Assembly (NCBI GenBank): GCA_018813815.1
Contig: JAHJAY010000027.1
Coordinates: forward strand, 1 to 50,956
Length of the DNA stretch: 50,956 nt
Direction of reading: 5' to 3'
DNA from: Patescibacteria group bacterium
Lineage (GTDB): Bacteria > Patescibacteriota > Microgenomatia > UBA1400 > JAHJAY01
This document shows positions 24,909 through 38,015 of this stretch, in pieces. The translations under genes were made by a program, and so were the position numbers. A model generated the notes under the pieces. The model saw only the letters and a list, made by a program, of their open reading frames with translations. It did no database searches and was not told where the DNA came from. Position 1 is the stretch's first letter. Every line of letters starts with the position of its first letter.

Positions 24909-27505
24909 TTTATTTTTTTCTTTAAACAAGTGATTGCGGCCACTTGATTGTCTTTTTTGGCAAAGCGCATTAGAATTACTCCCTGAGTTGCCCGGCCAAG
25001 GGTGGGAATGTTTTTTAAAGGCAGTTTGATTATCTGGGCGGCTTTGGAGGTAATCATGATTTGTTCAACTGCTTGAGTGACTAATTTAGCGTCGGCAATT
25101 GAACCGGTTTTCTGGCTTATTTGTGCCACTTTAACGCCTTGGCCGCCGCGTTTTTGCATTGGAAAGCTTTTAATTGGTGTTCGTTTGCCCAAGCCATTTT
25201 CCGTGACGATCAGAATGTCGCGGAAATACTTTTTCCGTTTATCTTTTGGTTTAATTATAGCTTCAGAAAAAGAGATAGCGCTAACCACAAAATCATCAGT
25301 TTTTAAGCGCATGCCTCTAACGCCTTTAGTGCTTCGTCCCATGGACCGGACATTAGCTTCCTTAAAGCGGATGGCTTTACCCTGATGGCTAATCATCATA
25401 ATTTGATCATTGCCTGAAGTTGGCGCTACCCAGATTAATTCATCATTTTTTTCTAAACGGATGGCAATTAAACCATTTGAGCGAATATTGATAAACTGGG
25501 CGGTGAGGGTTTTTTTAACCGTGCCCTTTTTAGTTGCCATAATCAAGTGTTTGGGATGGGCATCGTGAGCTAAGGCTAAAACTGACTGAATGGTTTCGCC
25601 AGGTTCAATATTAATTAAATTGATAATCGCCTGGCCTTTGGCTTGGCGACTGCCCTGAGGCAGATCGTAGACTTTAACTTTAAATACCCGCCCTTGATTG
25701 GTAAAAAATAAAATATCATCATGAGTATTGGCGGCCAAAAGCAGGTTAACTTCATCGGTTTCCTTAGTTGCCATGCCGCTAACGCCTTTGCCGCCGCGTC
25801 TTTGGGAGCGGTAAGTGTTGCGCGGTATACGTTTTATATAGCCGGTTTTAGTAATGGTTACCAAACAGTCTTCAGAGGGCACTAAATCAATTTCACCAAT
25901 TTGTTTTAAACTGCGTTTGTAAATTTTGGTTCGGCGCGCGTCAGCATATTTTTCTTCTAATTGTTTTAATTCGGTTTGGATTACTTTAAGGATTTTGCCT
26001 GGATGAGTTAAGAGGTCTTCTAAATAAACAATCGCTTCTTTGATTAGCTGATATTCGTCTTCAATTTTTTGTCTTTCTAAAGCAGCTAGGCGGCGGAGCT
26101 GCATGTCTAGAATTGCCTGAGCTTGGATTTCAGTTAAAGCAAACTTTTTTATTAAGTTAAGTTTAGCTACCTCAGCATCTTTGGATTTTTTAATGGTATC
26201 AATGACCGCGTCAAGATTATCCAGAGCAATTTTCAAGCCTTCTAAAATATGGAGTCGTTGTTTGGCTTTAATTAATTCAAACTGAGAGCGTCGACAGACC
26301 ACTAGTTGACGATGTTTAACATATTCAACCAGGATTCGTTTAAGGTTTAATAATTGTGGAATACCATCTACCAAAGCTACCATATTGGCCGGAAAACTGG
26401 TTTGCAGTTCAGTGTGTTTATAAAGATTGTTCAGAATTGATTTGGCGCGGGCGTCTTTTTTAAGAAAAATTACTACTTGTAAACCGCGACGGTCTGATTC
26501 GTCTCGCAAATTACGGATGCCCTCAATTTTTTTCTTCTTAACTAAATCGGCAATTTTAATAATTAACCGGGATTTATTGACTTGATAAGGCAGTTCAGTA
26601 ACAACAATTTTCAGGCCGCCTTTTTTAGTTTCCACAATTTCGGCTTTGGCGCGGACAATAATTTTACCTTTACCGTTAGTATAAGCATCACGGATACCCT
26701 CAATGCCCCAAATTTCAGCGCCGGTAGGAAAATCCGGCCCCTGGATAAACTCCATTAACTCTTCAATGCTGACTTCAGAATGAAATTTACCCGCCAGGAC
26801 TTGAGGGGCGATTTTTTCCGGATCAACGATTTTTTCCGGTAATTTTTCATCAGCAACTACCTGACCTTTTTTAATTAAAAAATTAATTGCCTGAATAATT
26901 TCCGTTATATTATGAGGGGGAATTTTAGTTGCCATACCGACTGCAATTCCGTCAGCGCCCATTAACAATAGGTTGGGTAATTTGCCCGGTAAAACTGTTG
27001 GTTCTTGTTGGCTGCCGTCAAAATTATCAATAAATTTAACCGTGTCTTTATCAATGTCAAATAATAATTCATCCGTAATTTTGGCTAGTTTGGCTTCAGT
27101 GTAACGCATAGCCGCCGGACTATCACCGTCAACTGAGCCAAAGTTGCCTTGGCCGTCAATTAACGGATAACGCAAAGAAAACGTTTGAGCCATTCTTACC
27201 AGAGCGGCGTAAACTGCCATGTCTCCGTGAGGGTGGTATTTACCTAAAACCTCACCTACAATCCGGGCTGATTTTTTATATGAACTGGTGTAGCTTAGAC
27301 CGATTTCTTTCATGGCATAAAGAATCCGGCGGTGAACTGGTTTTAAACCGTCACGAATATCGGGTAGGGCGCGGGAAACAATTACGCTCATGGCATAGTC
27401 CAAATAGGATTTTTCCATTTCTTTGACAATTGGGGCGGTTTGGACTAAACCATAAGCGGTTTTTTTAATTGTCACTTCACCATTATCGTTGGTGTCTTTA
27501 TTCAT
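24905..27505 (-). CDS. gyrA: DNA gyrase subunit A
   Basis: [70 protein letters not shown]-terminal GyrA box. Confidence 0.97.
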   Translation of the reverse strand: MNKDTNDNGEVTIKKTAYGLVQTAPIVKEMEKSYLDYAMSVIVSRALPDIRDGLKPVHRRILYAMKEIGLSYTSSYKKSARIVGEVLGKYHPHGDMAVYAALVRMAQTFSLRYPLIDGQGNFGSVDGDSPAAMRYTEAKLAKITDELLFDIDKDTVKFIDNFDGSQQEPTVLPGKLPNLLLMGADGIAVGMATKIPPHNITEIIQAINFLIKKGQVVADEKLPEKIVDPEKIAPQVLAGKFHSEVSIEELMEFIQGPDFPTGAEIWGIEGIRDAYTNGKGKIIVRAKAEIVETKKGGLKIVVTELPYQVNKSRLIIKIADLVKKKKIEGIRNLRDESDRRGLQVVIFLKKDARAKSILNNLYKHTELQTSFPANMVALVDGIPQLLNLKRILVEYVKHRQLVVCRRSQFELIKAKQRLHILEGLKIALDNLDAVIDTIKKSKDAEVAKLNLIKKFALTEIQAQAILDMQLRRLAALERQKIEDEYQLIKEAIVYLEDLLTHPGKILKVIQTELKQLEEKYADARRTKIYKRSLKQIGEIDLVPSEDCLVTITKTGYIKRIPRNTYRSQRRGGKGVSGMATKETDEVNLLLAANTHDDILFFTNQGRVFKVKVYDLPQGSRQAKGQAIINLINIEPGETIQSVLALAHDAHPKHLIMATKKGTVKKTLTAQFINIRSNGLIAIRLEKNDELIWVAPTSGNDQIMMISHQGKAIRFKEANVRSMGRSTKGVRGMRLKTDDFVVSAISFSEAIIKPKDKRKKYFRDILIVTENGLGKRTPIKSFPMQKRGGQGVKVAQISQKTGSIADAKLVTQAVEQIMITSKAAQIIKLPLKNIPTLGRATQGVILMRFAKKDNQVAAITCLKKKIK

Positions 27506-27513
27506 TTGTTATT

Positions 27514-27996
27514 TTATCTATATTTTTTTCTTGCTGTTTCAATTGATTTTTCTGCCACTGCCCTACTCTGCCAGTTTTTGAGCTTAACCCACTTACCTTT
27601 TTCCAATTCTTTATAGTGTTCAAAAAAGTGTTTGATTTTAGCCTTAATGCTTTCATCCAATTGGGAAATATCAGTCAGAGTGCCATAAAGCGGATCAATT
27701 TTTTCCTCCGGGACAGCAATGATTTTAATATCAATGCCGGCTTCATCTTCCATTTCCAATAAACCAATGGGGTGAGCCGGCAAAACCGACCCCGGAATTA
27801 CCGGATAAGAAGCGATGACCAAAACATCAACCGGATCCTTGTCTTCAGCTAAAGTTTCCGGAATAAAGCCATAATTAAAAGGGAAAAGCATGGCAGTGTG
27901 TAGAAAACGATCTACCGTAATTCGGTTGGTTTTTTTATCTAATTCATATTTAACTTGGCTGCCCTGAGGGATTTCAACTATAACATTAATGTTCAT
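27514..27996 (-). CDS. ppa: Inorganic pyrophosphatase
   Basis: [50 protein letters not shown]. Confidence 0.95.
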   Translation of the reverse strand: MNINVIVEIPQGSQVKYELDKKTNRITVDRFLHTAMLFPFNYGFIPETLAEDKDPVDVLVIASYPVIPGSVLPAHPIGLLEMEDEAGIDIKIIAVPEEKIDPLYGTLTDISQLDESIKAKIKHFFEHYKELEKGKWVKLKNWQSRAVAEKSIETARKKYR

Positions 27997-28041
27997 TTTG
28001 CCTCCATATTTAATCTAATTTAATTAATTAAAGCAATCACT

Positions 28042-30009
<1,968 letters not shown>

Positions 30010-30037
30010 TTAAAGGGTCTAAATAATCATCTTCAGC

Positions 30038-30721
30038 TTACCATGTCATTATTAGGTTGTCTAGCAAAAGTTTAGTGTTAATGTTGTGTTTTAAAAGATT
30101 GTCGGCCTTTAAAAGCGCTTGTAAAATCCGGCTGATTTGCTTGTCTTGAACTTTTAACTTGGCGGCCAGTTTGGGTTGATGAAGCGCTTTTTGCCAAAAA
30201 AGAATCTGCTCTAAAATAAATTTTTGCGCGGATGAACGGTTGGCCGAATAAGGTTGAATTAAAACCAGGCGTTGACCCAAGCTGGCCTGTATAAGTTGAT
30301 GATTAAAAATTAACAGTTCAGCTTGCTGAGCCGCGGGTAATTTATCCGGCTCTGGTTTTAAATTAATTATTTGACAACGGGATTGAATGGTGGGGATGAG
30401 CTGGTCTTGGTTAGGGGCGGTGAGGATAATGTAAGAATTGTCCGGCGGTTCTTCCAGGGTTTTTAACAGGGCGTTTTGAGCAGGAAGAGTCAATTGTTGG
30501 GATTGATGAATTAAGACGACTTTCGTTTGGGCCTGAAAGGGTTTTTTTGACAGAAAGCGGATCATGTTTCTTACTTGAGCAATACTAATGGACTGTTCGG
30601 GTTCAAGCAAAAGCAGGTCGGGATGTTGTCTGGGGGTTGCTGTAGTTAAGTAGCGTCCGGTTTGAGCCAGTGCGTGTTTTAAAGCCGATTTTGCTGAGCC
30701 AATAAATAAAAAGCTCTTCAT
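30038..30721 (-). CDS. holB: DNA polymerase III delta' subunit-like
   Basis: SKKPFQAQTKVVLIHQSQQLTLPAQNALLKTLEEPPDNSYIILTAPNQDQLIPTIQSRCQIINL. Confidence 0.85.
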   Translation of the reverse strand: MKSFLFIGSAKSALKHALAQTGRYLTTATPRQHPDLLLLEPEQSISIAQVRNMIRFLSKKPFQAQTKVVLIHQSQQLTLPAQNALLKTLEEPPDNSYIILTAPNQDQLIPTIQSRCQIINLKPEPDKLPAAQQAELLIFNHQLIQASLGQRLVLIQPYSANRSSAQKFILEQILFWQKALHQPKLAAKLKVQDKQISRILQALLKADNLLKHNINTKLLLDNLIMTW

Positions 30722-30773
30722 ACTACTTGTATTCTAGCGTAATGTCTGAGTAAAATGGAGAAGAGAAAAAGTT

Positions 30774-32522
30774 ATGAACCAAACTGCCCAAGTTAGTCAA
30801 CCAGCTGTAAATACTCAAGCCAGAACCGATTCCCTATTAGATATTTTATTAACTTCCAAAGCTTTAAATCAAGAACAGCATGATCAGCTAAGACTGGAAT
30901 TGGCTAATACCAGTCAGTCAGTGGATCAATTATTGGTTAAGCATAAATTTGTTTCTCCACTTGATTTGGTTAAGGCTAAAGGCATATTTTATCAAGTGCC
31001 CTTTATTGATATTCTTAAAACCGGAGTTTCACCTGAAGTTTTGAATTTGGTTCCTGAGCAGGTTGCCCGTCATTATCAAGTGATTCCTTTTGCTTTGGAT
31101 AAAACCAATAAAATTTTGTCGGTGGCTATGGCTAATCCGCTTGATTTGGCGGCGGTGGAATTTATTCGGAAAAAATCAGGTAAAGAAATCAACAGTTTTA
31201 TTAGCACTGAGGCCGATGTTTTACAAGCCATTAACGAACGTTATGCTCAAAGTCTTTCAGTTGAAGTTACCGAGGCTTTGAAACAAACCGGGGTGGCTAA
31301 GGATAAGATCCGTGTAGTTGACAGCAGGCGGATCGGCGAGGTGATCCGGGAAGCGCCGATTGCCAAAATCGTAAGCACAGTTTTGGAATTTGCCATTAAA
31401 GCCCGGGCCTCCGATGTTCATATTGAACCGCTGGAAGATAAAACCCGGGTGCGCTATCGGATTGATGGCGTCTTGCATGAAAAACTGGTTTTACCCCGTA
31501 ATGTTCATGATGCCGTTGTTTCCCGGATAAAAATTTTATGTGATATGAAAATTGATGAAAAAAGGATTCCCCAGGATGGCCGATTTGCTTTTCGGACCGG
31601 CAACGAAGAAGTAGATCTGAGAGTCAGTTCATTACCTACTGTTCATGGAGAAAAAATAGTTATGCGTTTATTGAAAAAGAGCGGCCAGGTGCCGACTTTG
31701 CCGGAATTAGGTTTGCGGGGCCGGGCGTTGAAAAACCTGGAACAGGCAATTTTAGTCCCCCATGGCATAATTTTAGTTACCGGACCAACCGGTTCAGGTA
31801 AAACTACGACGCTTTATAGTGTGCTTTCTAAAATTAATACTCCCCGGGTGAATATTATTACCCTTGAAGATCCGGTTGAATATCAAATTCCGGGGATAAA
31901 TCAAGTGCAGGTTAATTCTCAGGCCGGTTTGACTTTTGCCTCAGGTTTGCGTTCTTTCTTAAGGCAAGACCCGAATATTATTTTGGTTGGTGAGGTGCGT
32001 GACCATGAAACAGCTGAGCTGGCTATTCAGGCTTCACTGACCGGCCACTTGGTTTTTTCCACTCTGCATACCAATTCTGCCTCCGGAGCTTTACCCCGGC
32101 TTTTAGACATGAAAGCCGAGCCCTTTTTATTGGCTTCATCAATGACTTGTATAGTTGGCCAGCGGATCTGCCGGCGGATTTGCGACTTTTGTAAACAGGA
32201 ATATCAACCCAGTTCTGAAGTAGCTGAGGATCTGAAAAAGAATTTAGGCAAACTTCTGGAGGCAGATAAAAAATTGACTTTAGTTAAAGGTAAAGGTTGT
32301 CCGGAATGTAATGATACCGGTTATCACGGCCGGGTCGGTATTTTTGAAGTTTTACCGATTACCGAAAAAATCAGCCGTTTGATTTTAGAGCGTTCGCCCA
32401 GTTCTGTAATTGAAAAACAGGCAGTTGAAGAAGGTATGATTTTAATGAAGCAAGACGGCTATCTTAAAGCTTTGGAACACTTAACCACTATGGAAGAAGT
32501 TGTGCGCGTGGCGCAAACATAA
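30774..32522 (+). CDS. pilB: Type IV pilus assembly ATPase PilB
   Basis: MshEN N-terminal domain; GPTGSGKTTTLY, EDPVEYQIPGINQVQVN, LTGHLVFSTLHTNSA, Cys4 motif CRRICDFCKQEY...CPEC. Confidence 0.95.
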   Translation: MNQTAQVSQPAVNTQARTDSLLDILLTSKALNQEQHDQLRLELANTSQSVDQLLVKHKFVSPLDLVKAKGIFYQVPFIDILKTGVSPEVLNLVPEQVARHYQVIPFALDKTNKILSVAMANPLDLAAVEFIRKKSGKEINSFISTEADVLQAINERYAQSLSVEVTEALKQTGVAKDKIRVVDSRRIGEVIREAPIAKIVSTVLEFAIKARASDVHIEPLEDKTRVRYRIDGVLHEKLVLPRNVHDAVVSRIKILCDMKIDEKRIPQDGRFAFRTGNEEVDLRVSSLPTVHGEKIVMRLLKKSGQVPTLPELGLRGRALKNLEQAILVPHGIILVTGPTGSGKTTTLYSVLSKINTPRVNIITLEDPVEYQIPGINQVQVNSQAGLTFASGLRSFLRQDPNIILVGEVRDHETAELAIQASLTGHLVFSTLHTNSASGALPRLLDMKAEPFLLASSMTCIVGQRICRRICDFCKQEYQPSSEVAEDLKKNLGKLLEADKKLTLVKGKGCPECNDTGYHGRVGIFEVLPITEKISRLILERSPSSVIEKQAVEEGMILMKQDGYLKALEHLTTMEEVVRVAQT

Positions 32523-32530
32523 GGAGGAAT

Positions 32531-33586
32531 ATGGAAATTAAAGAGTTATTACAACTAACTGTAGAGAAAAACGCTTCTGACCTTCATTTAGCTGTTGGTC
32601 AGCCGCCGATTTTGCGCATTAATGGCCGTTTGGTTCAAACTGATGGGCCGGTACTTACTCAGGAAAAAGTCAAGGCATTGATTTTGTCGTTGATGAATCC
32701 GATGCAAAAAGACCAATTTTTAGTTAACAAAGAGCTTGATTTTTCCAGTGAATTGGCCGGACAGGGTCGGTTTAGGATTAATGCTTATCATGCCCGGGGC
32801 CAGATGGCGGCAGCCTTGCGTTTATTGCCCATGAAAATTAAAACGATTGGTGAGCTGAATCTTTTGCCGATTTGCCATCAGTTTGTCAAGTTACAGCAGG
32901 GTTTGATTTTAGTAACCGGGCCAACCGGACACGGTAAAAGTACCAGTTTGGCCGCTATGATTGATGAGATTAACCGCACTCGGGCAGTTCACATTGTGAC
33001 GATTGAAGACCCAATCGAATATGTTTATGAAAAATATAAGGGAATTGTTTCTCAGCGGGAAATGAAACAAGATACTCATTCGTGGCAAATTGCCTTGAGG
33101 AGTGTTTTGCGGGAAGATCCGGATGTGGTTTTGGTGGGTGAAATGCGCGATTATGAAACCATTGCCGCGGCCATTACAGTTGCGGAAACCGGCCATCTGG
33201 TTTTTGCCACTTTGCATACCAATTCTGCGTCGCAAACCGTTGACCGGATCGTGGATGTTTTTCCCGAACATCAGCAGGGTCAGATTCGGGTTCAGCTGGG
33301 AGTGATTCTTGAGGCGGTTATTTCCCAGCGCTTAATTCCGGCTTTAAAAGGCGGTCGGGTGCCGGCTTGCGAAGTGCTTTTGGGCACAGCGGCAGTGAAA
33401 ACCGCCATTCGGGAAAGTAAAACCCACATGATTGATAATATTATCCAAACATCCGGCGAAATCGGAATGTTAAGTTTAGAAATGGATCTGGCCCGGTTGG
33501 TGAAGGCCAAACAAATCAGTCCGGATGAAGCCCGGCGCTTTAGTTTGCGGCCCGGCGAATTGGATCGATTACTCAGGAAACTATGA
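32531..33586 (+). CDS. pilT: Pilus retraction ATPase PilT
   Basis: NASDLHLAVGQPPILRING, LVTGPTGHGKSTSLA, LREDPDVVLVGEMRDYETI, ETGHLVFATLHTNSA. Confidence 0.95.
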   Translation: MEIKELLQLTVEKNASDLHLAVGQPPILRINGRLVQTDGPVLTQEKVKALILSLMNPMQKDQFLVNKELDFSSELAGQGRFRINAYHARGQMAAALRLLPMKIKTIGELNLLPICHQFVKLQQGLILVTGPTGHGKSTSLAAMIDEINRTRAVHIVTIEDPIEYVYEKYKGIVSQREMKQDTHSWQIALRSVLREDPDVVLVGEMRDYETIAAAITVAETGHLVFATLHTNSASQTVDRIVDVFPEHQQGQIRVQLGVILEAVISQRLIPALKGGRVPACEVLLGTAAVKTAIRESKTHMIDNIIQTSGEIGMLSLEMDLARLVKAKQISPDEARRFSLRPGELDRLLRKL

Positions 33587-34788
33587 AAAAGTTTAATTAT
33601 AAAGCTAAAAATAAACAGGGCAAAACCATTACCGGCTTAATTGAAGCCAATAATGATCAGAGTGCGGTTAAAATCTTAAGAGAAAGAGGTTTGTTAACTC
33701 TGTCATTAAAGGAATATCGGGAAGGTATTAGCTTGGTTCAGTTTTTTCCTTTTCTTCAAAAAATTTCCAAAGATGATTTGGTTAATTTCACCCGTCAGCT
33801 ATCGACCATGATTACTGCCGGTTTGCCCTTAACCGATGCTTTAACTATTTTACAAATGCAGGGTAAACCTGCATTTGCTGAAGTTGTGGGCGGAGTGTTA
33901 AAAGATGTTGAGGGCGGTGAAAGCTTAGCTAAAAGCCTGGAAAAATATCCTAAGGTTTTTCCGAACATTTATATTGCTTTAGTTCGTTCAGGCGAGGCGG
34001 CAGGAGTTTTAGATACGATTTTAGCGCGTTTGGCTGATAATTTGGAAAAGCAAAAAGAATTCCGGACTAAAACTCGAGGGGCCATGATTTATCCGGCAAT
34101 TATTGTTACCGGTATGCTGATTGTGGCGGTAATTATGATTATTTTTGTTATTCCCAAATTAACCAGTCTTTATGCTGAATTTGAAGCTGACTTGCCTATT
34201 GCTACCGAACTACTATTGAAATTGTCTGACTTTATGGTTAAAAGCTGGTATTTGTTTTTATTATTGATTATAGGTGCGGTGACGGGTTTTCGCCGCTTTT
34301 ACAAAACTGCGGCAGGTAAAAAAATAATTGATCGTCAATCATTGCGTTTGCCGATTTTTGGCAAACTGAAAACTAAAGTGATTTTAGCTGAATTTACCCG
34401 GACTTTAAGTTTATTGATTAATGCCGGCGTGGCGATTATTGATTCTTTAAATATTGTGGCTTCAGTAGCCGGTAATGTAATTTTTGAGGCCAGTATTCGC
34501 CAAATCGCTAAAAAGGTGGAAAAGGGCACGCCTTTGGCCAATGCGCTGGCTCAGGAGGAAGTGTTTCCTCAGCTTGTTTCTCAGATGATTTCGGTTGGCG
34601 AAGAAACCGGCAAGGTGGATGAAATTTTAAACAAACTGTCTCATTATTTTGAAACTGAAGCTGAAGCGGCAATTAAAGGCTTGACAACCGCGATTGAGCC
34701 ACTTATGATGGCTTTATTGGGTGTAGGCGTAGGCTTTTTAGTCATCGCCGTAATTATGCCGATTTATAATTTAACCTCACAATTTTAA
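33583..34788 (+). CDS. pilC: Type IV pilus inner-membrane platform PilC
   Basis: TRQLSTMITAGLPLTDALTILQ; SLLINAGVAIIDSLNIV; GEETGKVDEILNKLSHYFETE. Confidence 0.95.
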   Translation: MKKFNYKAKNKQGKTITGLIEANNDQSAVKILRERGLLTLSLKEYREGISLVQFFPFLQKISKDDLVNFTRQLSTMITAGLPLTDALTILQMQGKPAFAEVVGGVLKDVEGGESLAKSLEKYPKVFPNIYIALVRSGEAAGVLDTILARLADNLEKQKEFRTKTRGAMIYPAIIVTGMLIVAVIMIIFVIPKLTSLYAEFEADLPIATELLLKLSDFMVKSWYLFLLLIIGAVTGFRRFYKTAAGKKIIDRQSLRLPIFGKLKTKVILAEFTRTLSLLINAGVAIIDSLNIVASVAGNVIFEASIRQIAKKVEKGTPLANALAQEEVFPQLVSQMISVGEETGKVDEILNKLSHYFETEAEAAIKGLTTAIEPLMMALLGVGVGFLVIAVIMPIYNLTSQF

Positions 34789-34805
34789 AAAGGAGGAGTG
34801 AGAGT

Positions 34806-35387
34806 ATGAAAAAACTTAAATTTGGTTTTACCATGATTGAGTTGTTAATTGTAATTGCTATTTTAGGCATTTTAGCCGTGGCAGTTTTGTCAGCCATTAA
34901 CCCGCTGGAGCAGATTAACCGTGGTCGAGATACCCAGTCAAGGGGTGATGCTGAACAGCTGATTAATGCTGTAGAAAGATATAATGCTTCTAAGGGTCGG
35001 TTCCCTTGGCAAGCCAATCCAAACGAAGTCGTCAGCCTTAACGCGCTTGATTCAACAAGCGGTGTGGACGATACTGATATCACTGATTTTTCCGGTATAA
35101 TGGCTATTCTGGTAGATACTAATGAAGTTAAGACCGGCTATGCTAATCGAATTCAACAATCAACTTACAATCCTCTTTATGCTTACTGGGACTCAGATGA
35201 TTTTTCTAACAGTGTTTATGTTTGTTTTTCACCAAAATCAAAATCCTTTAGAACTGAGGCAGCAGAGGATTGTGCAGTCAAAGTAGGTCAGGGTGATTTC
35301 GAAATTGTAGAGGGTGGGGCTTGTCCGGACTACTGCGTTGATGGAGTCTGGAATGGGATTGACGACTGCCAAATCTGTTTGCCGTAA
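34806..35387 (+). CDS. Type IV pilin-like protein with Cys-rich C-terminus
   Basis: GFTMIELLIVIAILGILAVAVLSAI prepilin motif; C-terminus CPDYCVDGVWNGIDDCQICLP. Confidence 0.9.
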   Translation: MKKLKFGFTMIELLIVIAILGILAVAVLSAINPLEQINRGRDTQSRGDAEQLINAVERYNASKGRFPWQANPNEVVSLNALDSTSGVDDTDITDFSGIMAILVDTNEVKTGYANRIQQSTYNPLYAYWDSDDFSNSVYVCFSPKSKSFRTEAAEDCAVKVGQGDFEIVEGGACPDYCVDGVWNGIDDCQICLP

Positions 35388-35409
35388 AATTTAGCGAATA
35401 CAACATTAG

Positions 35410-35988
35410 ATGAAACGAAGCGATTGGGGTTTTACCACCATTGAATTATTGGTTGTTTTAGGCATTTTAGGAATCTTAATTGTGGCACTGATTCAAAGAA
35501 TTGCTCCGGGAGTGCAGATTAATAAAGCTAAAGGCGCTCGAGCCGAGGCGATTTGCACTGAGTTTCTTAAAGCCAGTTTGCGTTATTATTATGCTCAGGG
35601 TAATTATCCTTGGGAGGTGGCTGGTTCTAATATTCGGGTGGTGGCGGAAACCAGCGCTTTGGATAATCTTATTGCTGAAGGTGAAGTTAAGACTTCCATG
35701 AAAAATGAGCCGGTTTTTGACGGCGAGGGTAATTTGGAAGCGAGATTGATTATTGATCCGACTCAATGTAACAATTGTGCTCAGTGCAGCGGCCCTTGGG
35801 TGTGTGTCATTCCTTTGACCGAAGATGAGCAGGATCAGGTTGAGGCCGGGACTTCGCCGGATTTTGTGACAATTAACACGGGTAATTGCCAAGTACACAG
35901 CGCCGGCAACAGCTGTACTTTACCCCCCGGCTTTAGCTGGAGCGGGCCTTATATCCAGCAGCGCTGTTGGAAGTGTTTTAAGCCATGA
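35410..35988 (+). CDS. Type IV pilin-like protein with Cys-rich C-terminus
   Basis: GFTTIELLVVLGILGILIVALIQRI; CNNCAQCSGPWVC...CQVHSAGNSC...CWKCFKP. Confidence 0.88.
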   Translation: MKRSDWGFTTIELLVVLGILGILIVALIQRIAPGVQINKAKGARAEAICTEFLKASLRYYYAQGNYPWEVAGSNIRVVAETSALDNLIAEGEVKTSMKNEPVFDGEGNLEARLIIDPTQCNNCAQCSGPWVCVIPLTEDEQDQVEAGTSPDFVTINTGNCQVHSAGNSCTLPPGFSWSGPYIQQRCWKCFKP

Positions 35989-36788
35989 TCTACGTTTTTT
36001 TATTTATACTTGGTTTATGTTTTGGCAGTTTTCTGAATGTGGTTATTTTCCGGACCACCCATAATTATTCGCCTTTTTCCGGCCGTTCTTTTTGTCCTCA
36101 CTGTAAAAAAAAGATTAGCTGGCAGGACAATATTCCCCTACTGTCGTTTTTTCTTTTAAAAGGCAGATGTCGTTATTGTCATCAGTCAATTAGCCAATCA
36201 TATTTTTTGGTTGAGCTTTTAACCGGAATTGAATTTGTGTGGATCTGGTTTTTAATTCAAAGCAACCTGACGCTTTTGGGTCAATTTGAGGGTTTTTACA
36301 GCCTGCTTTATGCGGCTTACCTGTTATATATTTTTTATGTTTTTTTGGGCATTACGGTTGCGGATTTAAAATATGGCCTGATTCCTGATTTTTTAGTTTT
36401 TTCCGGCATAGCGGTCAGCAGTTTGTTTGTTTTAACCAGCTATAATTTTTTATTACTGGATTTTAAATCTTATTTTATTTCCGGTTTGGGAGCGGGTGGA
36501 GCGCTGGCGGCCTTAATTATTTTAACCAAAGGTAAAGGTATGGGTTGGGGTGATGTTAAATTAGCTTTATTAATGGGTTTGTTTTTGGGCTGGCCTAAGA
36601 TTGTAATAGCGTTTTATGTCGCCTTCTTGACAGGGGCAATTACGGCTGTCATACTGATTTTACTGAGGAAAAAACGCTTTGGTCAAACCCTGCCTTTTGG
36701 GCCGTTTTTGATCGCCGGTACTTTAGCAGCTTTTTTTTGGGGCGAACCAATTTGGCAGTCAGTCAGCCTGATTTTGGGCATTAAATAA
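35985..36788 (+). CDS. pilD: Prepilin peptidase / A24 family
   Basis: LCFGSFLNVVIFR, CPHCKKKISWQDNIPLLSFFLLKGRCRYC, DLKYGLIPD, GKGMGWGDVKL. Confidence 0.95.
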   Translation: MIYVFLFILGLCFGSFLNVVIFRTTHNYSPFSGRSFCPHCKKKISWQDNIPLLSFFLLKGRCRYCHQSISQSYFLVELLTGIEFVWIWFLIQSNLTLLGQFEGFYSLLYAAYLLYIFYVFLGITVADLKYGLIPDFLVFSGIAVSSLFVLTSYNFLLLDFKSYFISGLGAGGALAALIILTKGKGMGWGDVKLALLMGLFLGWPKIVIAFYVAFLTGAITAVILILLRKKRFGQTLPFGPFLIAGTLAAFFWGEPIWQSVSLILGIK

Positions 36789-36807
36789 TAATTGAAAGGG
36801 GTCAGAT

Positions 36808-37191
36808 ATGAAAAAAGGCTTCACTCTTTTAGAGCTTTTAGTGGTGATTGCCATTATTGGCATTTTAGCCGCGATTGGTTTAGGTAGTTATATGACTTCG
36901 CGCCGTAAAGCGTCTGATGCCCGGGCGAAGGCGAATTTAAGAGAAATACAAAATGCATTTGAGCAGTTTTATACGCTTAACACAGACTATCCTGAAAGTG
37001 GAGAGGCGGCGGCGCTTTTTTCTGATAATCGAGTGCCTGGGGGCGGAGATTATGCAATTGACTATGGAGGCACCGACTATACTGCTTGCGTAGTACTGGA
37101 GATTGAGGGGTCCGGCAATGCGTCTGATGACTCTGGTACATCCGCGACAGATGGTAACTTTTTCTGTGTTTGGGATTTGCAAGGCAGTTGA
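36808..37191 (+). CDS. Type IV pilin-like protein
   Basis: GFTLLELLVVIAIIGILAAIGLGSY. Confidence 0.92.
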   Translation: MKKGFTLLELLVVIAIIGILAAIGLGSYMTSRRKASDARAKANLREIQNAFEQFYTLNTDYPESGEAAALFSDNRVPGGGDYAIDYGGTDYTACVVLEIEGSGNASDDSGTSATDGNFFCVWDLQGS

Positions 37192-37200
37192 GGAAACAAT

Positions 37201-37554
37201 ATGAAAAAACAAAACGGTTTTTCTTTTATTGAACTTTTGGTAACCATAAGTATAATTGGTATTATTGCGGCGGTTGGTTTGGCTACCTACTCGACTTCAC
37301 AGCAAAAATCCCGTAACACTAAGCGCAAGGCTGATTTGAAACAAATCCAGGTAGCTTTAGAAATGTGTCGGTCTGAAGAAGGCACATATCCAACTGGCCT
37401 GAATGATTTAACGCCTGACTACATGGGCGAGTTGCCTGAGGATCCAGAAACTGGCGAGAGTAGTGATTACTATTTTTCTGAAAGGACCAACTACACCTAT
37501 ACTATTTGTGCTGATGAAGCTGAGTTAGAAACCATTTGCTACTCTAACCCATGA
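37201..37554 (+). CDS. Type IV pilin-like protein
   Basis: GFSFIELLVTISIIGIIAAVGLATYSTSQQKSRNTKRKADL. Confidence 0.92.
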   Translation: MKKQNGFSFIELLVTISIIGIIAAVGLATYSTSQQKSRNTKRKADLKQIQVALEMCRSEEGTYPTGLNDLTPDYMGELPEDPETGESSDYYFSERTNYTYTICADEAELETICYSNP

Positions 37555-38015
37555 AAAAAGGTTTTTCTTTTATTGAACTATTGGTTACGATTTCACTGAT
37601 GGGTTTAATTCTGGGGCTGGTGTTAGTGAACTTTGGCGGTTTTAATAAAGCAAAACTGTTATCCACGGCAGCTGATCAGCTGGTAGTTGATTTGCGTTTG
37701 GTTGCCAGTCAGGCCGCTTCGGCTGATAAGCCTGAGAGTTGTAAATCCCCGACTGATTTGGAGTTTGAGGGTTATCAGGCTGAGATTATGTCTGCCACGG
37801 CATATCAAATTAGCGCTGTGTGTGATGGGGCTGAATATAATTCAGTAACCAAAGAGTTAACCAACGGGGTCTTGTTTGATGATACTGTTATAGGAACATT
37901 TTTTACTTTTTACCCTTTGGATGATGGCGCTGATTCTGTTGCCATTATTTTAAGATTAGATGCTTTAACTCAAACAATTCAAGTTGATGAAGCCGGAGTT
38001 GTTTATGCTGAATAA
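37551..38015 (+). CDS. Minor pilin, GspH/FimT-like
   Basis: GFSFIELLVTISLMGLILGLVLVNF; ATG overlaps upstream stop. Confidence 0.85.
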   Translation: MKKGFSFIELLVTISLMGLILGLVLVNFGGFNKAKLLSTAADQLVVDLRLVASQAASADKPESCKSPTDLEFEGYQAEIMSATAYQISAVCDGAEYNSVTKELTNGVLFDDTVIGTFFTFYPLDDGADSVAIILRLDALTQTIQVDEAGVVYAE

